Assembly: GCF_024539815.1 (NCBI RefSeq)
Contig: NZ_JAHHIU010000113.1
Span: forward strand, 9,382 to 51,493
Source of the DNA: Streptomyces hayashii
Lineage (GTDB): Bacteria; Actinomycetota; Actinomycetes; Streptomycetales; Streptomycetaceae
Direction: 5' to 3'
DNA length: 42,112 nt
Part shown: in pieces, positions 7,393 to 14,163 of the stretch
Position numbering within the stretch: position 1 is the stretch's first letter
Layout: each line of letters begins with the position of its first letter
The notes under the pieces: generated by a model
The model's input: the letters and a program-made list of their open reading frames with translations, nothing else
The model's database searches: none
Told to the model about the DNA's origin: nothing
Program-made: the position numbers and the translations under genes

Positions 7393-9538
7393 ACGCCGGT
7401 TGCCCGTCCGGCAGCTCGACCAGCCACGGGAGGGATCCGCGATCGCCGGCTCCGAGGCGGGTGTAGGCGCCGTAGAGGTGGTTGCCGACCGTGCGCACGG
7501 ACAGCGTGAGGCGTTCGGCGATCTGCCGGTTGCTGAGGCCTGCCGCGGCGAGGGTGACGATCTGCCGCTGACGGGCGGTGAGTTCGCCCAGGGCCAGCCC
7601 CGCCAGCGCCGGGGTGCGGGCCCCCTGGCAGCGTCGGGCGAGGGCGGCGGCACGGGTGCGGGCGGTGCGCGCCGCGGCCGCGTCCCGGTGGACGCGGGCG
7701 GCCTGGGCGTGCGCCTCGGCCGCGAAGAGGAGCAGCCCGCGCTCCTCCAGCTCGGCGGCGGCCGCGTCCAGAGCGGGCCCGTCGGCCCGCGCGAGCGCAT
7801 GGGCGTGGCGGCCGAGCACCCCATCGGCGGGGAGGACCCGAGCGGCTCGGTCGGGCACCCCGAGGCGCACGGCGTCGTAGACCGTGTAGAGGTCGTCCAC
7901 GACGCAGGGCTCGTCCGCGACGCAGGGGTCGGCGGCGTGCCGGCCGCGGTCGTCGGCTGCGGGGCGGACGGCGTGGGACGGAGCCGGGTCGGAACTCGGG
8001 TGCGCGGGCACGGAGACCGCTGTGACGTGGGCGTGAGTCGGGACGCGGGTCTTCGAGGCGGCGTCCGGGCCCGCGTGCCTGGGCCGGGAGACGGCGGCAT
8101 CCAGGGCGTCGGGCGGCGCGAGCGCCTCGGAGGTGACGCCGGGGCACGGCTGCCCGGAACCGGAAACGGCGGCGGCCTGGGCGTCGGGCGGCGCGAGGAT
8201 CTGCTGGGCGGCGTCGAGGTCTCCGCGGGCCGCGGAGGGCCAGGGGGCCGTGCCGGGGTGGTCGGCGAGCGGATCGATCAGTTCGCCGGTCTCCCCCGAC
8301 TGGGCTGCGGCCAGCGCCAGTTCGACGCGGCAAGGGTGGTCGTGCGGGTCGTCGGCCAGGCCTTCGCGGGCCCAGGCCGCCGCCTCGCGCAGTTCTCCCC
8401 GCAGCCGTGAGAACCGCGCTCGGACGGCGGCGTACCACGGCGGAACCGGTTCCCGCTCCGCGAGGAGCCACTCCCCCACGGGCGTGGACGTCGCGCGTAC
8501 GTCGACGCGGTCGATGCGGCGGGCCAGACCGGCCGCCTCGGCCGCGAGGGCGGGGGCGGTGGGCGGCCGGGCGCCGGACAGCCGCCTCGCGCGCAGCGCA
8601 CCGGCGGCGGCCCGCAGCACCGGACCGTGCAGCGGGTGGGCCAGACGGACGGCGGTGTCGTCGACGACGTCGAGGAGGCCGTCCGCCTCCAGGCGTTCGA
8701 GGACCCGCAGGTCGAGGGCGTCCGTCGGCAGCGGCAGGGGTTCGGCGAAGGCGAGGCGGTCGAGGGTGGCGCGCTCGTCGGAGCAGGGACGGGCGAGAAC
8801 GGCGGCGGCGCGTTCCCGCAGGGCGGGGGTCAGCGGGAGCGGGCCGCGCCACGTCCACGCGTCGCCGCCCGCGTCCCGGCCCGGCGGACGCCGCTCGCGC
8901 ACCGCGTCCAGCAGGTCCCTCAGCAGGCGCAGGTCGCCCCGGCACAGACGGTGCAGCCGGTGGGCGGTGAGCGGCTCCACGGGGCCGCCCGCTTCGTCCG
9001 TGAGGAGCTGGGCGGTCTCGTCCCGGGACAGGGGCCGCAGGGCGAGGCGGGGCAGCAGTTCTCCGGTCCACAGCCGGGACACGGCCGCGGGCGTGGGCGC
9101 GCCGTCCGTGACGAGGACCAGCAGCCGGGTGCGCCCCTGCACGGCCAGTTGGTGGAGCAGGGCGGCGGAGGCGTCGTCCAGCAGGTGGGCGTCGTCGACC
9201 GTCAACAGCCGCACGGCGGAGAGGAGCCGGACGGCGCCGTGCAGGGTGACGTCTTCGGGGAGCAGGTGGGCGAAGGCGGCGAAGGGCAGGTCGCGCACTG
9301 CGGCGGGGCCGGGCGCGCCGGACACCCGGGCGCAGTCGGCGCCGCGCACCGCCTCCAGGGCCAGCCGGGTGCGACCGCAGCCCGCCGGGCCGGTGACCAC
9401 GATGCCGGGCCGCCCCGCCGCCAGGGAGCGGCGGACGAGCTCCAGCTCCTCGTCGCGGCCCGTGAACGGCCACGGTCGTCGCAGGGTCCCGGCCCGGGTT
9501 TCGATGCTCGTCACGTCTATGGGAGTCGGGGTACTCAC
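7391..9538 (-). CDS. LuxR-family transcriptional regulator with N-terminal ATPase domain
   Basis: A 715-residue large LuxR-type regulator. An AAA/NTPase domain occupies about residues 20-330, with a P-loop at 50-57 (GPAGCGRT) and a Walker B at about 111-116 (LLTVDD). The middle is helical plus a low-complexity Pro/Ala/His-rich stretch near 450-530 that contains imperfect repeats of LAPPDA..AAVS. The C-terminal 63 residues are a LuxR helix-turn-helix (LTARQRQIVTLAAAGLSNRQIAERL, key residues around SNRQIAERL and SVRTVGNHL). The usual P-loop lysine is replaced by arginine (R56), so nucleotide handling may differ. GTG 9538 starts the gene. It diverges from the astacin-like peptidase across a 72-base gap with a large palindrome, so it probably controls that gene and itself. 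Confidence 0.88.
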   Translation of the reverse strand: MSTPTPIDVTSIETRAGTLRRPWPFTGRDEELELVRRSLAAGRPGIVVTGPAGCGRTRLALEAVRGADCARVSGAPGPAAVRDLPFAAFAHLLPEDVTLHGAVRLLSAVRLLTVDDAHLLDDASAALLHQLAVQGRTRLLVLVTDGAPTPAAVSRLWTGELLPRLALRPLSRDETAQLLTDEAGGPVEPLTAHRLHRLCRGDLRLLRDLLDAVRERRPPGRDAGGDAWTWRGPLPLTPALRERAAAVLARPCSDERATLDRLAFAEPLPLPTDALDLRVLERLEADGLLDVVDDTAVRLAHPLHGPVLRAAAGALRARRLSGARPPTAPALAAEAAGLARRIDRVDVRATSTPVGEWLLAEREPVPPWYAAVRARFSRLRGELREAAAWAREGLADDPHDHPCRVELALAAAQSGETGELIDPLADHPGTAPWPSAARGDLDAAQQILAPPDAQAAAVSGSGQPCPGVTSEALAPPDALDAAVSRPRHAGPDAASKTRVPTHAHVTAVSVPAHPSSDPAPSHAVRPAADDRGRHAADPCVADEPCVVDDLYTVYDAVRLGVPDRAARVLPADGVLGRHAHALARADGPALDAAAAELEERGLLLFAAEAHAQAARVHRDAAAARTARTRAAALARRCQGARTPALAGLALGELTARQRQIVTLAAAGLSNRQIAERLTLSVRTVGNHLYGAYTRLGAGDRGSLPWLVELPDGQPA

Positions 9539-9573
9539 GCCTGATACAGGGCGACTTGAGTAGCCCCCGACTC
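9523..9573. promoter_or_regulatory. Palindromic operator region between LuxR regulator and metallopeptidase
   Basis: GAGTCGGGGTACTC at 9523-9536 and GAGTAGCCCCCGACTC at 9558-9573 are near-perfect inverted copies separated by 21 bases. CCTGATACAGG (9540-9550), itself a dyad CCTG/CAGG, lies in the middle. The element covers the start codon of the minus-strand LuxR gene and the promoter side of the plus-strand peptidase. It is a strong candidate binding site for a dimeric regulator, most simply the LuxR protein itself. The core 10-mer is identical to the one at 4575-4584. Confidence 0.55.
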
Positions 9574-9610
9574 AGGCTGCCGGACCTGTTCGCACGGCAG
9601 CCTGGACCCC

Positions 9611-10696
9611 ATGACCGCCCGCTACTGCTCGCTCACCCGGCAGTCGGCCCCCGCGTTCGCGCCGGGGCTGACCGCGGAGCGGCTGGGCGCGCTGATGGGC
9701 GGCCGCCGGATGTGGGTCAACGGCACCGTGCTGCACTACTGCTTCTTCGACGGCGAGGACGACGGGTCGGTCATCGCCCTGCCGGGGGCCGGGGGGACCC
9801 GGTGGGTGTCGTGGGTCGGCGGCGAGGAGCAGCGGGAGGTCGTGCGGGACTGCTTCCGCGAGTGGCGGGAACTGGGCGTCGGGGTGACGTTCGCCGAGGT
9901 CGCCGACCGTTCGGAGGCGGAGCTGCGCATCGGTTTCCAGGCGGGCGACGGGTCCTGGTCGGCGGTGGGCCGCGACGCGCTGTCGGCCGGTCTCAACGAG
10001 CGCACCATGAATCTCGGCTGGGATCTGACCGAGCCCGGGGAACGCGCGATCGCCCTGCACGAGATCGGGCACGCGCTCGGCATGCAGCACGAGCACCAGA
10101 GTCCCTTCGCGGGCCTCCACTTCGACGACGAGGCGGTGTACGCCGAACTGTCGGGCCCGCCCCACCACTGGAGCCGGGACCGGATCCATTTCAACGTCCT
10201 GCGCAAGCTGGATCCCGCCGAGGTCAACGGCCCGGTGTGGGACGCGCAGTCCGTGATGCAGTATCCGTTCCCGGCGGGTCTGATCCTCGAACCCGAGCAG
10301 TTCCGCGGGGGTGTGCATCCGCCCGGGACGCTGTCGCCCCTGGACAAGGAGTTCGCGCTCGGCTGGTACCCGCCGCCGCAGGCGCCGCGGCCGCCCGCGC
10401 TGGTGCCGTTCCGTTCGGCTCGGCTGTCCCTCGGGCCGGGCGAACAGGCCGACTTCACCGTCGAGCCGCGCGAGACACGGGAGTACGCCTTCGGCGTCTT
10501 CGGCGAGAGCGACTCGGTGGTCGTGGTGTTCGAGGAGCGGGACGGCGAGCCCCGTTTCCTCGCCGGACAGGACGACGGGGGCGGCCCGCACAACGCCACG
10601 ATCAGGGCCCGGCTCGTCCGCGGCCGCCGCTATTTCGTCCGCGTGCGCCAGTACTGCGGCTGGGGTTCGGGCGAGACGGCGGTCATGTGCTGGTGA
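9611..10696 (+). CDS. Astacin-like (M12A) zinc metallopeptidase
   Basis: A 361-residue metallopeptidase. The zinc site is the extended astacin/metzincin motif HEIGHALGMQHEH at residues 150-162 (three His ligands, Glu base), followed by the Met-turn SVMQYPF with M216 and Y218, matching the astacin Met-turn tyrosine. N-terminal WVNGTVLHYCFF and REWRELGVGVTF also match the family. The last 100 residues look like a small beta-sandwich (LSLGPGEQADFTVEPRE to YFVRVRQYCGWGSGE), similar to pre-peptidase C-terminal domains. No signal peptide is visible, so it may be cytoplasmic or exported by another route. ATG 9611 is the first start after the palindromic promoter region. Neighbours are a LuxR regulator and the CHAT/S8 locus, which suggests it is part of the same protease group. 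Confidence 0.85.
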   Translation: MTARYCSLTRQSAPAFAPGLTAERLGALMGGRRMWVNGTVLHYCFFDGEDDGSVIALPGAGGTRWVSWVGGEEQREVVRDCFREWRELGVGVTFAEVADRSEAELRIGFQAGDGSWSAVGRDALSAGLNERTMNLGWDLTEPGERAIALHEIGHALGMQHEHQSPFAGLHFDDEAVYAELSGPPHHWSRDRIHFNVLRKLDPAEVNGPVWDAQSVMQYPFPAGLILEPEQFRGGVHPPGTLSPLDKEFALGWYPPPQAPRPPALVPFRSARLSLGPGEQADFTVEPRETREYAFGVFGESDSVVVVFEERDGEPRFLAGQDDGGGPHNATIRARLVRGRRYFVRVRQYCGWGSGETAVMCW

Positions 10697-10740
10697 GCCG
10701 TACGGCCGCGTGCAGACCATGGTCCGGCGCCGGGGGAAAC

Positions 10741-10780
10741 GCCGAGGCCGTCGCCTTCGGGGGAGGGTGACGGCCTCGGC
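10741..10780. terminator. Bidirectional terminator hairpin
   Basis: GCCGAGGCCGTC at 10741-10752 and GACGGCCTCGGC at 10769-10780 form a perfect 12-bp stem with a 16-base loop. It sits in the 141-base gap between the converging metallopeptidase (plus) and GST-like gene (minus). Confidence 0.75.
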
Positions 10781-10837
10781 CACACCGGTTCGCACGGAAC
10801 ACGGGTTCACGCCGGCCGGGGCCGGGGGGGTACGCGA

Positions 10838-11743
10838 TCAGGGCGCCGGCGGGGACGTCACGACGCGGCCCGTTCCGCCCCGGCGGGGTCCGGGCGGCCC
10901 GGTCCAGGACAGGACGGCGGCGCCGGCGGCCTCCAGGTCCTGACCACGGGCGGCACGGCGGCGGGCGACGGCGTCCAGGTCGAGGTGCGCGCCGAAGGCG
11001 GGAAGGGCGGACAGCCGGCGGGCGTAGGCCCACAGGGCGGGGTGCTCGGCGATGCGCTGCACGGCCTCCGCGTCGAGGCGGAAGCGGTGGACGGTGTCGA
11101 GTTGGACCAGCGCGACCCACAACTCGACGTCGGACGCCGTGATCTGATCGTCAATCAGGTACAAGTGGGCGCCCAGGCCGCGCTCCAGTACGGCCAGAGT
11201 GCCGAGCAGCGTGTCGAGGGCTGCCGCGCGCCCGGTCTCCTCGGCGTCGGCCGCCCCCGCCCGCTGGGCGGCTGCCTCGATGCCCAGCGCGCACATCCGC
11301 TCGACGGCCTCGATCTGCGACTCGGCGCCGCACGGGTACAGCGGGGGCCGGCCGCCGCCGAACCTCCGGGCGAGGTCACGGGCGATGTCGGGCCCGTGGC
11401 TGCTGACGATCCGCCCCGACCAGTCGTCGCTGAGCACCGGGGCGAGAGCCGGCCCCGTGTAGCGGTGCGCGCTGGCGTCGTACAGGGGGCGCAGTGCGGA
11501 GTGCCCGCCGTCCGGGCAGTCGGGGACGGCCGGCAGGAAGGTGACCGGGCAGGCCGTGTCCAGGCCGAGCAGGCTGTGGACGACGGCGATGCGCAGACAG
11601 TCGGGGTCGGCCGCCGCCAGGTACAGGCGGTAGCGGCGCGGCACGGCGTAGTGGCCGCTGCGCGCGTCCCGGCCGATCCGGCCGCGGAAGGCGGGTGCGG
11701 GACGGGCGGGCTGGTGGGCGGCGGCCAGTGGTGTGACGGACAT
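10838..11743 (-). CDS. Glutathionyl-hydroquinone reductase-like (GST superfamily) protein with altered active site
   Basis: A 301-residue protein of the Ecm4/YqjG glutathionyl-hydroquinone reductase type. The N-terminal thioredoxin-like domain begins near RYRLYLAAADPDCLRIA (residues 38-53), and the all-helical GST C-domain contains HLYLIDDQITASDVELWVAL and LWAYARRLSALPAFG, both hallmarks of this family. The family's catalytic CPWAHR is here D46-P47-D48-C49-L50-R51: the nucleophilic Cys is Asp and a Cys appears three residues later. Streptomyces use mycothiol rather than glutathione, so the substrate is open. ATG 11743 has GGGGAGAG immediately upstream. A cysteine-containing leader peptide gene precedes it by 140 bases, with a hairpin in between, so attenuation by cysteine or thiol supply is plausible. 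Confidence 0.8.
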   Translation of the reverse strand: MSVTPLAAAHQPARPAPAFRGRIGRDARSGHYAVPRRYRLYLAAADPDCLRIAVVHSLLGLDTACPVTFLPAVPDCPDGGHSALRPLYDASAHRYTGPALAPVLSDDWSGRIVSSHGPDIARDLARRFGGGRPPLYPCGAESQIEAVERMCALGIEAAAQRAGAADAEETGRAAALDTLLGTLAVLERGLGAHLYLIDDQITASDVELWVALVQLDTVHRFRLDAEAVQRIAEHPALWAYARRLSALPAFGAHLDLDAVARRRAARGQDLEAAGAAVLSWTGPPGPRRGGTGRVVTSPPAP

Positions 11744-11761
11744 GACTCTCCCCGGGGCGTG

Positions 11762-11780
11762 GCGCACGGAGGACGTGCGC
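11762..11780 (-). promoter_or_regulatory. Hairpin before GST-like gene (candidate attenuator)
   Basis: GCGCACG at 11762-11768 and CGTGCGC at 11774-11780 form a perfect 7-bp stem with a 5-base loop, just upstream of the ribosome binding site of the GST-like gene. A second palindrome, GCCGGGCCCGGC at 11821-11832, lies between it and the leader peptide. Together they could form the alternative structures of an attenuator; folding was not computed. Confidence 0.4.
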
Positions 11781-11883
11781 GCGGCGGATGCGGCGTAAGG
11801 GGGCGGACCTGGTCACGTGCGCCGGGCCCGGCGGCCCCGCGGGAGACCGCCGGTGCGGTCGGGCGGCGGGGAGGGGGCCCGGC

Positions 11884-12006
11884 TCAGCCCTGGGGCCCCA
11901 TCGCGCTGCAGACGCGCTGCAGGTCGATGTGGCGGCGGGAGGTGAGGAGGGGCGACGAGCCCGCCGTGCGGGTCGCTCGGCCGACGATCGGCTCCAGTCG
12001 CCTCAT
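11884..12006 (-). CDS. 40-residue regulatory leader peptide (RRHIDLQRV type)
   Basis: A short open frame of 40 residues starting at ATG 12006, with AGGAAA in the 12 bases before it as a ribosome site. The C-terminal half reads LLTSRRHIDLQRVCSAMG, with one cysteine at position 33. The RRHIDLQRV core is the hallmark of actinobacterial putative leader peptides that lie in front of sulfur and cysteine genes, where ribosome stalling at Cys codons is thought to set downstream expression. In known members the Cys usually stands close to the C-terminus, as here. The downstream gene is a GST-superfamily protein 140 bases away, an unusual but thiol-related target. Too short for normal gene callers. Confidence 0.8.
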   Translation of the reverse strand: MRRLEPIVGRATRTAGSSPLLTSRRHIDLQRVCSAMGPQG

Positions 12007-12041
12007 TTGTTTCCTACTCGTTCACTAGGATTCCCGGATCG

Positions 12042-12070
12042 AGTGTCGATCCACGTCCGGCACCCGTCAA
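12042..12070 (-). promoter_or_regulatory. Promoter for leader peptide and GST-like gene
   Basis: On the minus strand TTGACG (12070-12065) and GACACT (12047-12042) are separated by exactly 17 bases, a good match to housekeeping -35/-10 spacing, although the -10 is weak. Transcription would start near 12035, about 30 bases before the leader peptide ATG. Confidence 0.5.
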
Positions 12071-12330
12071 GGGGGCGTCCACCAGGTGAGTACGGGCCGG
12101 CCGCTGAGTACACGTCGGGACGAGGGGACGGCACGGCCGGGGCGCCCCGGCCGGTTGCGGGCCTCGGCCGGAGGGAGGACGGCCGCGCCCCGGCCCCTGC
12201 CGCGCCCGCCCGGCGGCGCACGGCGGGAGCGGGGCTGCCGGGCGGGATGCCACGGACCTGGTGCGTGCGGGCGCGCGGCCGCACCCCGGCCGCCGGCCCG
12301 GGCCGGCCTCGGGTCCCGAAGGGGGCCCTC

Positions 12331-12445
12331 GGCAGGCAACGGCAGCCCGGGTCAGGGCAGTGGCAGCCCGCGGCAGGCCACCGGCAGCCCGGTCGGCGCA
12401 GTGGCGGCCGGGGGTAGGGCAGTGGCGGCCCGGTCAGGGCAGCGG
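12331..12445. repeat. Degenerate short tandem repeats, GGCAGTGGCRGCCCGG type
   Basis: About six imperfect copies of a 17-24 base unit follow each other, for example GGCAACGGCAGCCCGG, GGCAGTGGCAGCCCG, GGCCACCGGCAGCCCGG, GCAGTGGCGGCCGG and GGCAGTGGCGGCCCGG, ending GGGCAGCGGACGTC. The repeat runs into the 3' side of the PfkB gene. The unit is too irregular for a CRISPR and has no spacers. Confidence 0.6.
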
Positions 12446-12453
12446 ACGTCGGC

Positions 12454-13383
12454 TCACTGGCGGGGCTTGTGGGTCGCCGCGAACTCGTCGGCGGCCGCGA
12501 GGTCGAAGTCACCGTGGTCGCTGCCGAGCCCCTGCGCCACGAGCGCGGCGGCTGCGCTGCCGAGGACCGCGGCGTCGCCCGGCATGCGTCCGAGGCTCAC
12601 GCCCCGCAGATAACCCGCCGAGAAGGCGTCCCCGCAACCGGTGGTGTCGACGACGTCGACGACGAAGGCGGGCACCGGTTCCGCGCCGTCCGCGGTGACC
12701 ACGAGCGCCCCGTCCCCGCCCCGGGTGACGGCGACGACGCCCGCACCCGCGCCGAGGAGCTTGCGCGCCGCCGTCAGCAGGTCGCTCTCGCCGGTGAAGC
12801 CGAGGACCTGGTCCTCGTTGGGCAGCAGATGGTCGATGTGGGGCAGGGCCGCCTCGATCTGCTCGAAGCCGCCGAGGACGCCGGGGGCGAGCAGGTCCAC
12901 GGAGGTGACGACGCCGTGCTCCTTGGCGAAGGACAGGATGCGGGCGGCGACGTCGACGCCGATCAACTCCGGTCCGCCGAGGTGCAGATGGCTCGCTTCG
13001 GCGAGGGCGTCCCAGGGGACGTCGTCGAGGCCGTAGGTGATGTTGGCGCCGAGGAGGTGCAGCGAGGGCCGGTCGCCGTTGGGCCGGATCGGCAGGACGC
13101 TCGCGGAGGTGGCGGTGTCCGTCCGGCGGACGAGGAACCCGGTGTCCACGCCTCCCTGTTCGAGCAGCCGCACCAGCATGTCCCCGGTCGGGTCCGAGCC
13201 GACGGCGCCCGCGCTGTGTACCTGGGCGCCGAGTTTGGCGAGGGTGAGGGCGGTGCCGCCGGCGGTCCCGGCGGCCGTCATCCGGATGTCCTCGACCAGT
13301 GTCGCGCCCTGCCCCTCGGGTATCTCCTGCACCGGCCGCACCAGCACGTCCAGTACGTGCACGCCCATCGTGAAGACCTTCAT
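12454..13383 (-). CDS. PfkB-family carbohydrate kinase
   Basis: A 309-residue ribokinase-like sugar kinase that phosphorylates a sugar or sugar derivative with ATP in the cytosol. The N-terminal substrate loop is present (AAGTAGGTALTLAKLGAQV, about 37-55), and the C-terminal ATP and anion-hole signature is DTTGCGDAFSAGYLRG, with D252 as the catalytic base. Length is typical. ATG 13383 overlaps the aldolase stop by four bases (ATGA), so both proteins are made from one transcript. Kinase followed by class II aldolase is the standard pair for breaking down a ketose through its 1-phosphate; here the aldolase comes first. The exact sugar cannot be told from sequence. Confidence 0.88.
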   Translation of the reverse strand: MKVFTMGVHVLDVLVRPVQEIPEGQGATLVEDIRMTAAGTAGGTALTLAKLGAQVHSAGAVGSDPTGDMLVRLLEQGGVDTGFLVRRTDTATSASVLPIRPNGDRPSLHLLGANITYGLDDVPWDALAEASHLHLGGPELIGVDVAARILSFAKEHGVVTSVDLLAPGVLGGFEQIEAALPHIDHLLPNEDQVLGFTGESDLLTAARKLLGAGAGVVAVTRGGDGALVVTADGAEPVPAFVVDVVDTTGCGDAFSAGYLRGVSLGRMPGDAAVLGSAAAALVAQGLGSDHGDFDLAAADEFAATHKPRQ

Positions 13384-14105
13384 CGGCTCTCCCCCATCGT
13401 CGGCTCTTGTTCCTGTGCGGCTGGTGCGGCTGTTGTTGCGGGCGGTACGGGGTGGGTGGCGCCGTAGTCGCGGGCCACGGCGGCCTCGATCACGGCGACC
13501 TGCTGCTGCTCGTCGAGGACGCGCGGCCGCCCCATGGCTGCCGCGTTCCGGTAGACGCCGCAGGCCCATTCGAGGAGCAGGGCGTTCTCGACGGCCTGGT
13601 CGAGGGTCGTCCCGTGGGTGACCGCACCATGGTTGGCCATCAGGGCGGCGCTGCGGCCGTCGAGCGCGGCGAGCACGGAATCAGCCAGCTCGGGGGTGCC
13701 GAAGGTGGCGTACGGCGCGACGCGCACCGTACCGCCGATCGCCAGCAACTGGTAGTGGATGCAAGGGAGTTCGTCGAGCACGCAGGAGACGGCGGTGGCC
13801 ATCGGGGCGTGGGTGTGGACGACCGCGCCGACGCCGTAGCGGCGGTAGACGCCGAGGTGCAGTTCCAGCTCCGAGGTCGGCCGCAGACCACCGGCGACGA
13901 CGTTCCCGTCGAGGTCGACGACGGTCACCTGGTCCGGGGTGAGCCGTGCGAGGACCGCTCCGGTCGCGGTGATCGCGACCCGGTCGCCGACGCGTACGCT
14001 CACGTTCCCGGCCGTGCCGATGAGGAGGCCCTCGGCCCCCAGGCGTCGGCAGGCGTCCGCCACCGCGGCCCGCTCCTGACTCAGCGTCGAGCTTGAGGCG
14101 GTCAT
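13380..14105 (-). CDS. Class II aldolase/adducin family protein
   Basis: A 241-residue zinc aldolase of the L-fuculose-phosphate/L-ribulose-phosphate family. The phosphate loop GTAGNVSVR lies at residues 30-38. The zinc ligands are H97 and H99 (VVHTHAPM) plus H159 (MANHGAV), and E79 in PTSELELH fits the catalytic glutamate. It should cleave a sugar 1-phosphate to dihydroxyacetone phosphate plus an aldehyde, or epimerise a pentulose phosphate. The C-terminal 30 residues are Ala/Pro/Glu-rich and dispensable-looking. It is translationally coupled to the PfkB kinase and diverges from a TetR gene across 58 bases that hold an AT-rich dyad, so TetR control is likely. Confidence 0.87.
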   Translation of the reverse strand: MTASSSTLSQERAAVADACRRLGAEGLLIGTAGNVSVRVGDRVAITATGAVLARLTPDQVTVVDLDGNVVAGGLRPTSELELHLGVYRRYGVGAVVHTHAPMATAVSCVLDELPCIHYQLLAIGGTVRVAPYATFGTPELADSVLAALDGRSAALMANHGAVTHGTTLDQAVENALLLEWACGVYRNAAAMGRPRVLDEQQQVAVIEAAVARDYGATHPVPPATTAAPAAQEQEPTMGESR

Positions 14106-14122
14106 GGGCGCGAAGGTAGCGT

Positions 14123-14151
14123 AAACATGAAACAAAGTCACGTTCAGGTTT
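14123..14151. promoter_or_regulatory. Inverted repeat in aldolase/TetR divergent promoter
   Basis: AAACATGAAA (14123-14132) and GTTCAGGTTT (14142-14151) are inverted copies at 8 of 10 positions, with a 9-base spacer. They lie in the only AT-rich patch between the two divergent genes. This is a candidate operator for the TetR protein encoded at 14164. Confidence 0.5.
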
Positions 14152-14163
14152 GGAGGCAGTTCC

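Larger units (their letters stand above)
12007..12453. other. 447-base gene-free region
   Basis: Between the leader peptide and the PfkB kinase stop there is no convincing gene: open frames here are Pro/Arg/Gly-rich shadows with no start signals. The left end holds the leader promoter, and the right end holds the degenerate repeats at 12331-12445. The middle (about 12090-12330) is extremely GC-rich and I see nothing else in it. Confidence 0.6.

Noticed and set aside
3511..8100. A 1529-codon minus-strand frame across the S8 and CHAT genes
   Set aside because: It runs through the S8 gene in a wrong frame and antisense to the CHAT gene; Pro/Arg/Ser/Ala-rich with no recognisable motifs.
12331..12445. 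CRISPR array
   Set aside because: The repeats are irregular, very short and immediately adjacent, with no unique spacers and no cas genes nearby.
12086..12613. Possible plus-strand gene in the 12.0-12.5 kb gap
   Set aside because: Pro/Arg/Gly-rich, no ribosome binding site, runs antisense into the kinase gene and includes the degenerate repeats; no coding signal.
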